Positions 8,504 through 15,056 of a DNA stretch of 23,726 nt are shown piece by piece. Numbering within the stretch: the stretch's first letter is position 1; each line of letters opens with the position of its first letter. The DNA lies in NCBI GenBank assembly GCA_019310865.1, contig JAFDDL010000031.1, positions 1 to 23,726 of the forward strand, read 5' to 3'. The translations under genes were made by a program, and so were the position numbers. The notes below the pieces were generated by a model that saw only the letters and a list, made by a program, of their open reading frames with translations, searched no databases and was not told where the DNA came from. Source of the DNA: Deltaproteobacteria bacterium (GTDB lineage: Bacteria > Desulfobacterota > Desulfobacteria > Desulfobacterales > JAFDDL01).

Positions 8504-9160
8504 ATGACGGAACCCACGATCACACAGGATCAGATTGATGCGCTGTTAAAAGAAGTGGCCATTGAAGATCGAATCCAAAATCAATATGAACGGATAGAAC
8601 TCAAGATCGACCAATTATTGTCTCAAACACAATCAAAGGACCTGACGGCCGCAAAAGCCGCCTTGGGCAGGCAGATGGCATTTGTAACCCGTAACAACTC
8701 CGAATCCCAGGACACGGCCCCGAAGCTGCGCGATGAGATGAAAAAACTGGCGATCGACCTGCTTGGACTGACAAACGATATTGGCCTTTTTGAGCGGATC
8801 GTAAAGCTTCAAACTCTGATTGGTCTCAATCTTTACCGGGTAAAACAGGATCGACGTCAGCACCCACGGTTTCCATTGACGGTTGATGTCACGCTGAAAG
8901 CCAATGGAAATGTCCACCGGCTGTATGCAAACGATATATCCAGCATCGGTCTTTCGCTGATTGCAACGGAAAAATTGCCCGTGGGCAGACGATATGGCCT
9001 CATATTCTCATCGTTGCCGGACCAGGAGCACCAAATCGATGTGCTTCGAGTTCGCAAAATGCCACAAGATCAGCTGTTGATCTACCAAGCCGCCTGCACG
9101 TATGCAAATCTGCTTCCCTGGGCAACCATTCGAAAAATCATCGAGTCAGTTGTTCAATAA
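8504..9160 (+). CDS. PilZ-domain c-di-GMP receptor with FliM-like N-terminal motif
   Basis: The 218-aa product has a C-terminal PilZ domain (about 115-215) with both c-di-GMP-binding signatures: Arg118-x3-Arg122 (RQHPR) and Asp144-x-Ser-x-x-Gly149 (DISSIG). The N-terminal half is helical and probably coiled-coil, with no named domain. Residues 6-15 (ITQDQIDALL) closely resemble the N-terminal CheY-binding motif of FliM (LSQxEIDALL). I chose ATG 8504 because AAGGA lies 9 nt upstream; an ATG seven codons earlier (8483) has no ribosome site. It is a single-gene unit between a divergent peptidase and the convergent icmF. The target is unknown; the motif suggests motility or chemotaxis. Confidence 0.88.
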   Translation: MTEPTITQDQIDALLKEVAIEDRIQNQYERIELKIDQLLSQTQSKDLTAAKAALGRQMAFVTRNNSESQDTAPKLRDEMKKLAIDLLGLTNDIGLFERIVKLQTLIGLNLYRVKQDRRQHPRFPLTVDVTLKANGNVHRLYANDISSIGLSLIATEKLPVGRRYGLIFSSLPDQEHQIDVLRVRKMPQDQLLIYQAACTYANLLPWATIRKIIESVVQ

Positions 9161-9212
9161 CGTTGTGGATAACACTTGAAGTGATCTCAAAGCATTAGAT
9201 CTGAAACCACTT

Positions 9213-12200
9213 CTACATGTTTCGGCGATACTGCCCGCCCACATCATACAGCGCGCGGGTAATCTGTCCCAGTGAAGCGTAACGGACCGTATTCATCAAC
9301 TCGGCAAAGACATTTCCGCCTGACAGCGCCGTTTCCTGCAATTTTGCCAGGGCCCCGGGGGCATCGGCTTTGTTTCGCTCCGTAAAGGAAGCCAGTCGGT
9401 CGAGCTGGGACTGTTTCTCATCCTCGGTTGCCCTGACCAACTCAAGTGTATCGGCCATTTCCGACAACCCCACATCCGGATCACGAAACGTGTTGACGCC
9501 GACGATGGGCAGTTCGCCGGTGCTCTTGAGCATCTCGTAATACATAGACTCTTCCTGAATTTTACTTCGCTGATAACCGGTCTCCATGGCACCTAAAACA
9601 CCGCCCCGGGAAGCAAGTCGATCGAATTCCGCCAGAACCGCCTCTTCCACAAGTCGGGTCAACTCTTCCACAATGAAGCTGCCCTGGCTGATGTTTTCGT
9701 TTTTCGCGATTCCCCATTCCCGGTTGATAATTAGCTGAATGGCAAGGGCCCGGCGGACGGATTCAGCGCTTGGGGTGGTGATCGCCTCATCGAAGGCATT
9801 GGTATGCAGGCTGTTGCAATTATCGTATATGGCGCATAGGGCCTGAAGGGTGGTTCGAATATCGTTGAACTGAATGTCCTGGCTGTGCAGCGATCGACCC
9901 GAGGTCTGAATGTGGTACTTGAGCATCTGCGACCGGTCGTTGCCGCCGAGCATGTTGCGCATGGCAATGGACCAGATTCGTCTCGCAACACGCCCGATGA
10001 CGGTGTATTCCGGGTCAAGCCCGTTGGAGAAGAAAAAGGACAGGTTCGGTGCAAAGCTGTCAATATCCATCCCGCGCGACAGATAATACTCCACATAGGT
10101 AAACCCGTTGGCCAGTGTGAAGGCCAGTTGGGTGATGGGGTTGGCCCCGGCTTCTGCAATGTGATATCCGGAAATGGATACGGAGTAGAAGTTGCGGATC
10201 TCTTTCTCGATGAAGTACTGCTGGATGTCACCCATCATCTTGAGTGCAAAATCGATGGAGAATATACAGGTATTTTGCCCCTGATCCTCTTTGAGAATAT
10301 CGGCCTGAACCGTCCCGCGGACGCTTTTTAGCACCTTCTCGCAAATAGACTGATACGACGACGACGCGTCGACCGATGGCTCGCTGCCGGTTTCAGCCCG
10401 GTGGCGGTCCATCTGCTGGTCAATGGCGGTGTTTAAAAACATCGCAAGGATAATGGGCGCTGGTCCGTTAATGGTCATGGAAACAGAGGTGCCGGGTGCA
10501 CATAAATCAAATCCGTCATAAAGGGTCTTGACGTCATCCAGGGTGCAGATGCTGACACCGGATGTGCCCACCTTTCCATAGATATCCGGTCGAATTTCCG
10601 GATCCTGTCCATAAAGCGTCACGGAATCAAAGGCGGTGGACAATCTCTTGGCTTCATATTCAGCCGAAAGCAGTTTAAAGCGCGCATTGGTCCGCCCCGG
10701 CCCACCCTCTCCGGCAAACATTCGGGTCGGGTCCTCATCGGCCCGTTTCAAGGGAAACACACCGGCCGTATAGGGAAAGGCGCCTGGAATATTTTCTCTC
10801 CGCATCCACCGATATATCTCACCCGGGTCCTTGAATCCGGGCAGGGCGACCTTGGGAATTTTCGTATGCGACAAGGATGTATGATAAAGGGGAAGTCGTA
10901 TCTCACGGTCCCGGACATTGTAAACCAGATCGTCTTGGGTGTAGTCATGGCGAATCGCTTCCCATTGGCCGATCAGCTGACGGGTTTCAGGGGCCAGTTG
11001 CGACTCGGACGCTTCGATCGCCTCTTTGAGCTGCGCAGTCAGCGTATCGGCATTCTGCGCTTTGAGTGTCCCGAACGTTTCCTTCAGATGCCATGTTTGT
11101 CGAACCTTGTCCGCCTCGGACTCGGTCTCCCGATGGTAATCCCGAACCGTGTCGGAAATCTCGGCAAGGTATCGGGTCCTTTCCGGTGGAATAATGATGG
11201 TTTTGGATGATGAGGTTTTAATGTCCGATCTGGGCAGGTTCGATGCAAACACCACATCGGTTTTTTCGCCGATGGCATCTATCACCGCATGATACAGAGC
11301 CGTGACACCGTCATCGTTAAATTTCGAAGCGATGGTGCCAAAAACCGGCATATCTTCCGGCGTTCGATCGAAGGCCTGCCGGTTTCGCTGCATCTGTTTG
11401 CGCACGTCCCGAACCGCGTCGTCGCTGCCGCGCTTTTCAAATTTGTTGACAGCCACCAGGTCCGCATAATCGAGCATGTCGATCTTTTCCAACTGGGATG
11501 GGGCGCCAAACTCGCTGGTCATCACATAGAGGGACACATCCACGAGATCCGTCACCATGGAATCCCCCTGGCCGATCCCAGCCGTTTCGACGATGACCAG
11601 ATCGAATCCGGCGGCTTTGGCCACCGAAATGGCATCGGCCAGGGCGTCGGGAATCTCGGCATTGGATTGGCGAGTTGCCATACTTCTCATATACACCCGG
11701 GGATGCCCCAGGGCATTCATCCGAATCCGATCACCCAACAGCGCGCCACCTGTTTTTCGCCGTGACGGATCACAGGAAATAATCGCCACATGGGCATCTT
11801 TGATGTCGTGAAGCAGGCGTAAAATCAATTCATCGGTTAACGACGATTTGCCGGCGCCGCCGGTTCCGGTAATGCCCAGAACGGGTATTTTTGCCGACTC
11901 GATTTTGGCCTGAATCTGCTTTCTGAGATTTACCAGATGGCCGTTTTCTTTTGCCTTGACCTGTTCCACCGCGGAAATCATTCGGGCCACCATGGGCTTG
12001 TTTCCGGGAGAAAGCTGGGCGGCATCGATCTTTTTATCACCGACGATATCAAAATCCATCTGCTGGACCATGTGATTGATCATGCCCTGGAGCCCCATCC
12101 GGGCACCGTCTTCCGGGGAGTAGATTTTGGTAACGCCGTATTGTTTCAACTCCTTGATCTCTTGCGGCACAATCACGCCACCGCCGCCGCCGAAAATCTT

Positions 12201-12488
12201 GATATGGGATGATTCATACTCAGCAAGCAGGTCAACCATGTATTTGAAGAATTCAACGTGCCCACCCTGATAACTGGAAATGGCAATGCCGTGGGCGTCT
12301 TCTTCAACGGCGGCGTCGACGATTTCTTTCACGGATCGGTTATGGCCCAGGTGGATGACCTCCACACCGGTGGACTGAAGAATTCGCCGCATGATATTAA
12401 TGGATGCATCGTGTCCGTCAAATAACGAGGTGGCGGTAACGACACGGATTAGATTCCGGGGCTGGTATACGGTGACTTGCTGATCCAT
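9213..12488 (-). CDS. icmF: Fused acyl-CoA mutase IcmF (isobutyryl-CoA mutase with G-protein chaperone)
   Basis: The 1091-aa product has the full IcmF order. A B12-binding domain (about 12-145) carries FDGHDAS with the cobalt ligand His26 and SYQGGH (72-77). A MeaB-like GTPase chaperone domain (about 165-440) carries P-loop GTGGAGKS (208-215), ETAGIGQGD (301-309) and NKFE (348-351). The large TIM-barrel substrate domain (about 530-1091) includes [25 protein letters not shown] and [10 protein letters not shown]. IcmF interconverts isobutyryl-CoA and butyryl-CoA by an adenosylcobalamin radical mechanism; related enzymes act on pivalyl-CoA, and methylmalonyl-CoA cannot be wholly excluded by eye. 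Length matches the family. AGGAGGG 3 nt upstream sets the start at 12488. A GntR regulator is divergent upstream. Confidence 0.96.
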   Translation of the reverse strand: MDQQVTVYQPRNLIRVVTATSLFDGHDASINIMRRILQSTGVEVIHLGHNRSVKEIVDAAVEEDAHGIAISSYQGGHVEFFKYMVDLLAEYESSHIKIFGGGGGVIVPQEIKELKQYGVTKIYSPEDGARMGLQGMINHMVQQMDFDIVGDKKIDAAQLSPGNKPMVARMISAVEQVKAKENGHLVNLRKQIQAKIESAKIPVLGITGTGGAGKSSLTDELILRLLHDIKDAHVAIISCDPSRRKTGGALLGDRIRMNALGHPRVYMRSMATRQSNAEIPDALADAISVAKAAGFDLVIVETAGIGQGDSMVTDLVDVSLYVMTSEFGAPSQLEKIDMLDYADLVAVNKFEKRGSDDAVRDVRKQMQRNRQAFDRTPEDMPVFGTIASKFNDDGVTALYHAVIDAIGEKTDVVFASNLPRSDIKTSSSKTIIIPPERTRYLAEISDTVRDYHRETESEADKVRQTWHLKETFGTLKAQNADTLTAQLKEAIEASESQLAPETRQLIGQWEAIRHDYTQDDLVYNVRDREIRLPLYHTSLSHTKIPKVALPGFKDPGEIYRWMRRENIPGAFPYTAGVFPLKRADEDPTRMFAGEGGPGRTNARFKLLSAEYEAKRLSTAFDSVTLYGQDPEIRPDIYGKVGTSGVSICTLDDVKTLYDGFDLCAPGTSVSMTINGPAPIILAMFLNTAIDQQMDRHRAETGSEPSVDASSSYQSICEKVLKSVRGTVQADILKEDQGQNTCIFSIDFALKMMGDIQQYFIEKEIRNFYSVSISGYHIAEAGANPITQLAFTLANGFTYVEYYLSRGMDIDSFAPNLSFFFSNGLDPEYTVIGRVARRIWSIAMRNMLGGNDRSQMLKYHIQTSGRSLHSQDIQFNDIRTTLQALCAIYDNCNSLHTNAFDEAITTPSAESVRRALAIQLIINREWGIAKNENISQGSFIVEELTRLVEEAVLAEFDRLASRGGVLGAMETGYQRSKIQEESMYYEMLKSTGELPIVGVNTFRDPDVGLSEMADTLELVRATEDEKQSQLDRLASFTERNKADAPGALAKLQETALSGGNVFAELMNTVRYASLGQITRALYDVGGQYRRNM

Positions 12489-12506
12489 AATCCCTCCTGG
12501 GTGCAA

Positions 12507-12523
12507 AAAGGCCTGTGGCCTTT
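12507..12523 (-). other. Perfect hairpin in the icmF leader
   Basis: AAAGGCC and GGCCTTT form a perfect 7-bp stem around a 3-nt loop. On the icmF strand it is followed by further T residues, then CACCC and the ribosome site, so it sits between the predicted transcription start and the Shine-Dalgarno. It resembles a weak intrinsic terminator or an mRNA-stabilising stem. No function is shown. Confidence 0.5.
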
Positions 12524-12535
12524 ATCATGGTTTTT

Positions 12536-12548
12536 CTGGTAAGACCTA
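12536..12548 (-). promoter_or_regulatory. Imperfect GntR/FadR-type operator at the icmF promoter
   Basis: CTGGTAAGACCTA matches the FadR/PdhR-subfamily core TGGTnnnACCA at all but the last core position and shares the TGGT and GACC half-sites with the perfect palindrome at 12706-12718. It lies immediately downstream of the candidate icmF -10 and so would cover the transcription start, the classic position for repression. Confidence 0.62.
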
Positions 12549-12577
12549 ATGGTTGCAAATGTTTATTTTATTGTCAA
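12549..12577 (-). promoter_or_regulatory. Candidate sigma70 promoter for icmF
   Basis: On the minus strand a perfect TTGACA (-35) is followed after 17 nt by AACCAT (3/6 match). The weak -10 and the operator touching it suggest a controlled promoter. The leader to the ATG at 12488 would be about 55 nt. Confidence 0.55.
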
Positions 12578-12599
12578 GATGAAAATGATCCGCCGCCGA

Positions 12600-12700
12600 T
12601 AACAATCAAATCAATATAAATTTTTTTATATAAATATTAGGTTGATAAATAATTTAAATGAGGGTATACTTCAAAAAGTTTTTGTATTGATTCTAATTGA
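12600..12700. other. AT-rich core of the icmF-gntR intergenic spacer
   Basis: The 313-nt spacer between the icmF start (12488) and the regulator start (12802) has no gene. Its middle, from about 12600 to 12700, is strikingly AT-rich with long A/T runs compared with the flanking genes. It separates the two promoter-operator pairs and may be a bendable or easily melted segment. I see no further motif in it. Confidence 0.6.
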
Positions 12701-12706
12701 TATATC
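12701..12706 (+). promoter_or_regulatory. Weak -10-like hexamer for the GntR gene
   Basis: TATATC (4/6 match) abuts the perfect operator. The -35 region is poor (only T-rich sequence around 12678-12684). It is proposed mainly because the geometry mirrors the icmF side, with the operator starting directly after the -10. Confidence 0.35.
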
Positions 12707-12718
12707 TGGTCTGACCAG
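12706..12718 (+). promoter_or_regulatory. Perfect GntR/FadR-type operator palindrome
   Basis: CTGGTC-T-GACCAG is a perfect 6+1+6 palindrome and fits the TGGTCnGACCA core recognised by FadR-subfamily GntR regulators. It lies 83 nt upstream of the regulator start, next to a -10-like element, so it is probably the autoregulatory site. Confidence 0.72.
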
Positions 12719-12801
12719 CATGACAACTCCCTGTGCCGCGGTCTGTTTTAATCGCGTGGCCCTTCACAATGCGGTGGCCGGAAATGTTTAGGAAAACCTG
12801 T

Positions 12802-13524
12802 ATGGAAGATCTTTTTAGTCAAATAAAACCCCTCAAAGTATCCAAAGAAGTGGCCAATCAAATCCGGGGCTTAATCAAAGACGGCAAGCTTCAGCCCGGC
12901 GACAAGCTGCCCCCCGAACGAAACCTTGCCGCGTTTTTAGGCGTCGGGCGCTCTTCGCTGCGCGAAGCGATCAACAGCCTTGAAACCATGGGGTTTGTGG
13001 AAACCAAAAAAAGAAAGGGAATCTTTGTCCGCAGTGTCAGCGAACCGATTCTCTCGAATCCTTTAAGAAATCTCATCAAAGAGGATAAACGCAAATTGTT
13101 TCAGCTCTACGAAATCCGAAAGGATATCGAGCTGGCCTCTGCAACCCTTGCCGCCAGGCGGCGAACAGTCGAAGACCTGGCCCGCATACAGGGGTATATC
13201 AACAAGATGGTGTTCGATGCCCGCCGCGGGCACATGTCCACGTCTGACGATATCGGTTTCCATGTCGCGATCGCCCAGGCAACCCACAACGTCATTCGGG
13301 TACACATTCTGAAAAATATTTTCGAACTGTTCAACGAGTTTATCGACCGGGTGGTTGAAATGGTCGCCAAGGAAAAAGATGACATGCTTCACAATATCGA
13401 CCTGCATCAACAGATTTACAACGCCATTGAAAGGGGCGATAGTGAACACGCTCGCAAAACCATGAAAGAACTCCTCGTCTGGATAGAAAAAAACTGGCAA
13501 CATGCGGACAATGCGGGCTGGTAA
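12802..13524 (+). CDS. FadR-subfamily (FCD) GntR transcriptional regulator
   Basis: The 240-aa product has an N-terminal GntR winged helix (about 10-78; GDKLPPERNLAAFLGVGRSS and LREAINSLETMGFVE are typical) and a C-terminal all-helical FCD ligand domain (about 95-225). Three of the usual four FCD metal-ligand positions are present, Asp150, His154 and His202, but the fourth, expected 22 residues after His202, is Leu224. It may therefore bind an acid or acyl-CoA effector without the usual metal centre. I chose ATG 12802 because AGGAAAA lies just upstream and FCD regulators normally begin shortly before the winged helix; a frame from 12733 would add 23 unneeded residues. Its position divergent from icmF and the two shared operators make icmF the likely target. 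Confidence 0.93.
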   Translation: MEDLFSQIKPLKVSKEVANQIRGLIKDGKLQPGDKLPPERNLAAFLGVGRSSLREAINSLETMGFVETKKRKGIFVRSVSEPILSNPLRNLIKEDKRKLFQLYEIRKDIELASATLAARRRTVEDLARIQGYINKMVFDARRGHMSTSDDIGFHVAIAQATHNVIRVHILKNIFELFNEFIDRVVEMVAKEKDDMLHNIDLHQQIYNAIERGDSEHARKTMKELLVWIEKNWQHADNAGW

Positions 13525-13558
13525 AATGTCATTGCATCGGACCGGCTATGGTTTTCTC

Positions 13559-13587
13559 TTGACACATCTGCATTTTTATGCATATAC
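13559..13587 (+). promoter_or_regulatory. vapBC promoter
   Basis: A perfect TTGACA (13559-13564) is followed after 17 nt by ATATAC (13582-13587), or after 18 nt by TATACG. Transcription would start at about 13593-13595, on or beside the A of the antitoxin ATG at 13594, predicting a leaderless mRNA. Confidence 0.55.
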
Positions 13588-13594
13588 GTGCATA
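13577..13594 (+). promoter_or_regulatory. Inverted repeat, probable VapB(C) operator
   Basis: TATGCA and TGCATA are perfect 6-bp arms around a 6-nt centre (TATACG). The repeat covers the -10 and ends at the antitoxin start codon. Ribbon-helix-helix antitoxins repress their own operon from such sites, so this is the natural candidate. Confidence 0.55.
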
Positions 13595-13785
13595 TGAGAA
13601 CAACATTAAACATTGATGATAAATTGCTGGAAAAGGCCTCGCGGCTGGCAGGTGTTAAGGAAAAAACCGCTTTGGTGCGATTGGGTTTAGAGGCGCTAAT
13701 ATCCCGCGAAAGCAGCAAACGCCTAGCCAAGCTTGGCGGAACCGAAAAAGATCTGCAATCCATTCCAAGACGAAGATCTGCCTAA
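13594..13785 (+). CDS. vapB: VapB-type ribbon-helix-helix antitoxin
   Basis: The 63-aa product begins MRTTLNIDDKLLEKASRLAG, the standard N-terminus of VapB antitoxins: a short beta strand (RTTLNID) followed by two helices for DNA binding. A basic C-terminal tail (ending RRRSA) should wrap the toxin. I chose ATG 13594 over GTG 13588 because the protein family starts at this Met and because the inverted repeat and promoter place transcription at this base. No Shine-Dalgarno precedes it. It is followed after 17 nt by the PIN toxin, the normal antitoxin-first order. Confidence 0.85.
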   Translation: MRTTLNIDDKLLEKASRLAGVKEKTALVRLGLEALISRESSKRLAKLGGTEKDLQSIPRRRSA

Positions 13786-13802
13786 AACGTGCCGAATAAC
13801 CT

Positions 13803-14159
13803 ATGGTCCTCATTGACACTTCCATATGGATTTCCCACCTTCGCCAAAGCAGTCGACGGCTTGAAAAGTTATTGATGGCGGCTGAAGTTATGTGCCATCC
13901 ATTTATCATTGGCGAACTCGCCTGTGGTAACCTGAAAAACCGGACCGAAATCATTTCCTTGTTTCAGGCCCTTCCGATGGCGCCGAAAATTGAATTGGAC
14001 GAATTCCTGATTTTTATTGACCAAAATCACTTGACGGGAAAAGGGATTGGTTTCGTTGATGTCCACCTGTTGGGGTCTGCTCAGTTGACGGGCGTCCCGC
14101 TGTGGACAGCAGATAAAAGATTAAAAGCTGTAGCAGCCAAGCTCCAATTGAGCTTTTAG
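13803..14159 (+). CDS. vapC: VapC-type PIN-domain ribonuclease toxin
   Basis: The 118-aa product is a single PIN domain. The acidic metal-binding quartet is present: Asp5 (in VLIDTSIWI), Glu38 (in IIGELACGN), Asp86 (in GFVDVHLL) and Asp104 (in LWTADKRL). VapC toxins cleave specific RNAs (often tRNA or rRNA) and are neutralised by the cognate VapB. Full length and intact residues suggest an active toxin. It is convergent with the broken larE gene, which ends 14 nt downstream. Confidence 0.9.
   Translation: MVLIDTSIWISHLRQSSRRLEKLLMAAEVMCHPFIIGELACGNLKNRTEIISLFQALPMAPKIELDEFLIFIDQNHLTGKGIGFVDVHLLGSAQLTGVPLWTADKRLKAVAAKLQLSF
14139..14155 (+). terminator. Weak hairpin at the end of vapC
   Basis: AAGCTC and GAGCTT form a 6-bp stem around CAATT, followed by only a few T residues. 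It overlaps the last codons of vapC and lies between two convergent genes, so it could act as a weak terminator. The short T tract argues against a strong one. Confidence 0.3.
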
Positions 14160-14173
14160 GGTTCGCCTGAATC

Positions 14174-14922
14174 TTATATCCTGGTCGGTTGCGGCGAATT
14201 TGGCAACTCCCGGTTCATTCGTCCCATGGTATAGCCTTCCAGGTCAAGGGCCACATGGAGATAACCGATTTTTCTAAGCTTATCGATCACTGCCAAACGC
14301 ACATTGTCCTTGAGCATCAGGGACAATTCATCTAAAGGCACCTCAATTCTGGCCATATTGCCGTGGTGCCTAACCCGGCAATTTGTAAAACCGCAGCTTA
14401 GAAGCATTATTTCCGCCTGATCCACCATGTGCAGCGCTGATTTTGTCAGGGGGGTTCCATAGGGGATTCGAGTCGCCAGGCATGCCATGGCCGGTTTGTT
14501 CCAGGTGGGCAGATTCATCTGTTTTGAAAGATTGCGAATATCGTCCTTGCGCAAGTGGTTTCGATGCCAAGTTCCGCTGCGATGGGGATCAGCTGTGAGG
14601 CAAGATCCTTTTTACACAGATAGCATCGCTCTTTGGTGTTGGCCACAAGCGAATCCGGGCCGATATCGTCTCTATGCAATATCCGGTGGGGGACGTTGAG
14701 GGATTCTGCCAATTCACTGGCGACCTGAATCTCACGCGCAGGATGAAACGGCGACACACAGGTCACCGCAACAACGCCATCGCTAAGGATTTTTTTTGCG
14801 ACTGCCAGAAGAAACGTACTGTCAACCCCGCCGGAAAAAGCGATGAGAACGCTCCCATATCCTTTGAAAATACGCTCGAGATGCAACAGTTTGTCAGTCG
14901 GTGTATCAGCAAATGGTTTCAT
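14174..14922 (-). pseudogene. larE: larE (sulfur transferase of nickel-pincer cofactor synthesis), broken by internal deletion
   Basis: Two overlapping frames together make a LarE protein. The 5' part (start 14922) has the PP-loop AFSGGVDSTFLL and the CYLCKKD segment, then runs through AAELGIETT into a stop at 14515. The 3' part is in another frame from about 14555: LRKDDIRNLSKQMNLP, then KPAMACLATRIPYG with the Cys position used for sulfur donation in LarE, and the C-terminal DLEGYTMGRMNREL. In intact LarE roughly 35 residues separate ELGIE from the LTKDDIR-like motif; here they directly abut, in different frames. So about 100-110 nt are missing at about 14555-14562 and the frame is shifted. 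LarE sacrifices a cysteine sulfur to make the cofactor of lactate racemase. No larB or larC is visible nearby. An assembly error is the main alternative to a true pseudogene. Confidence 0.85.
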
Positions 14923-15015
14923 GGTTACCAAATTTCTTTTTTTTAAGATTCCATCAACAAAACAGTTTACAAATACCACCTAATTTAATAATTATGTGTT
15001 TTTAATTTTGCAAGG

Positions 15016-15021
15016 TATAAT
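15016..15021 (+). promoter_or_regulatory. Perfect -10 (TATAAT) upstream of the histone-tailed membrane protein
   Basis: TATAAT lies 35 nt before the ATG at 15057. The -35 region around 14993-14998 is poor. The spacing leaves a short leader containing an AAGAGG ribosome site. Confidence 0.45.
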
Positions 15022-15056
15022 CGATTATTCAAGTCAACGTACGATAAGAGGTTCTC

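Noticed and set aside
9161..9212. Intrinsic terminator between the PilZ gene and icmF
   Set aside because: Several short inverted repeats (for example CACTT-G-AAGTG at 9173-9183) are present, but all are weak and none is followed by a T run on either strand.
14174..14979. Two separate small genes in the larE region
   Set aside because: The two frames encode consecutive parts of one LarE protein, and neither is complete alone; a single broken gene explains both.
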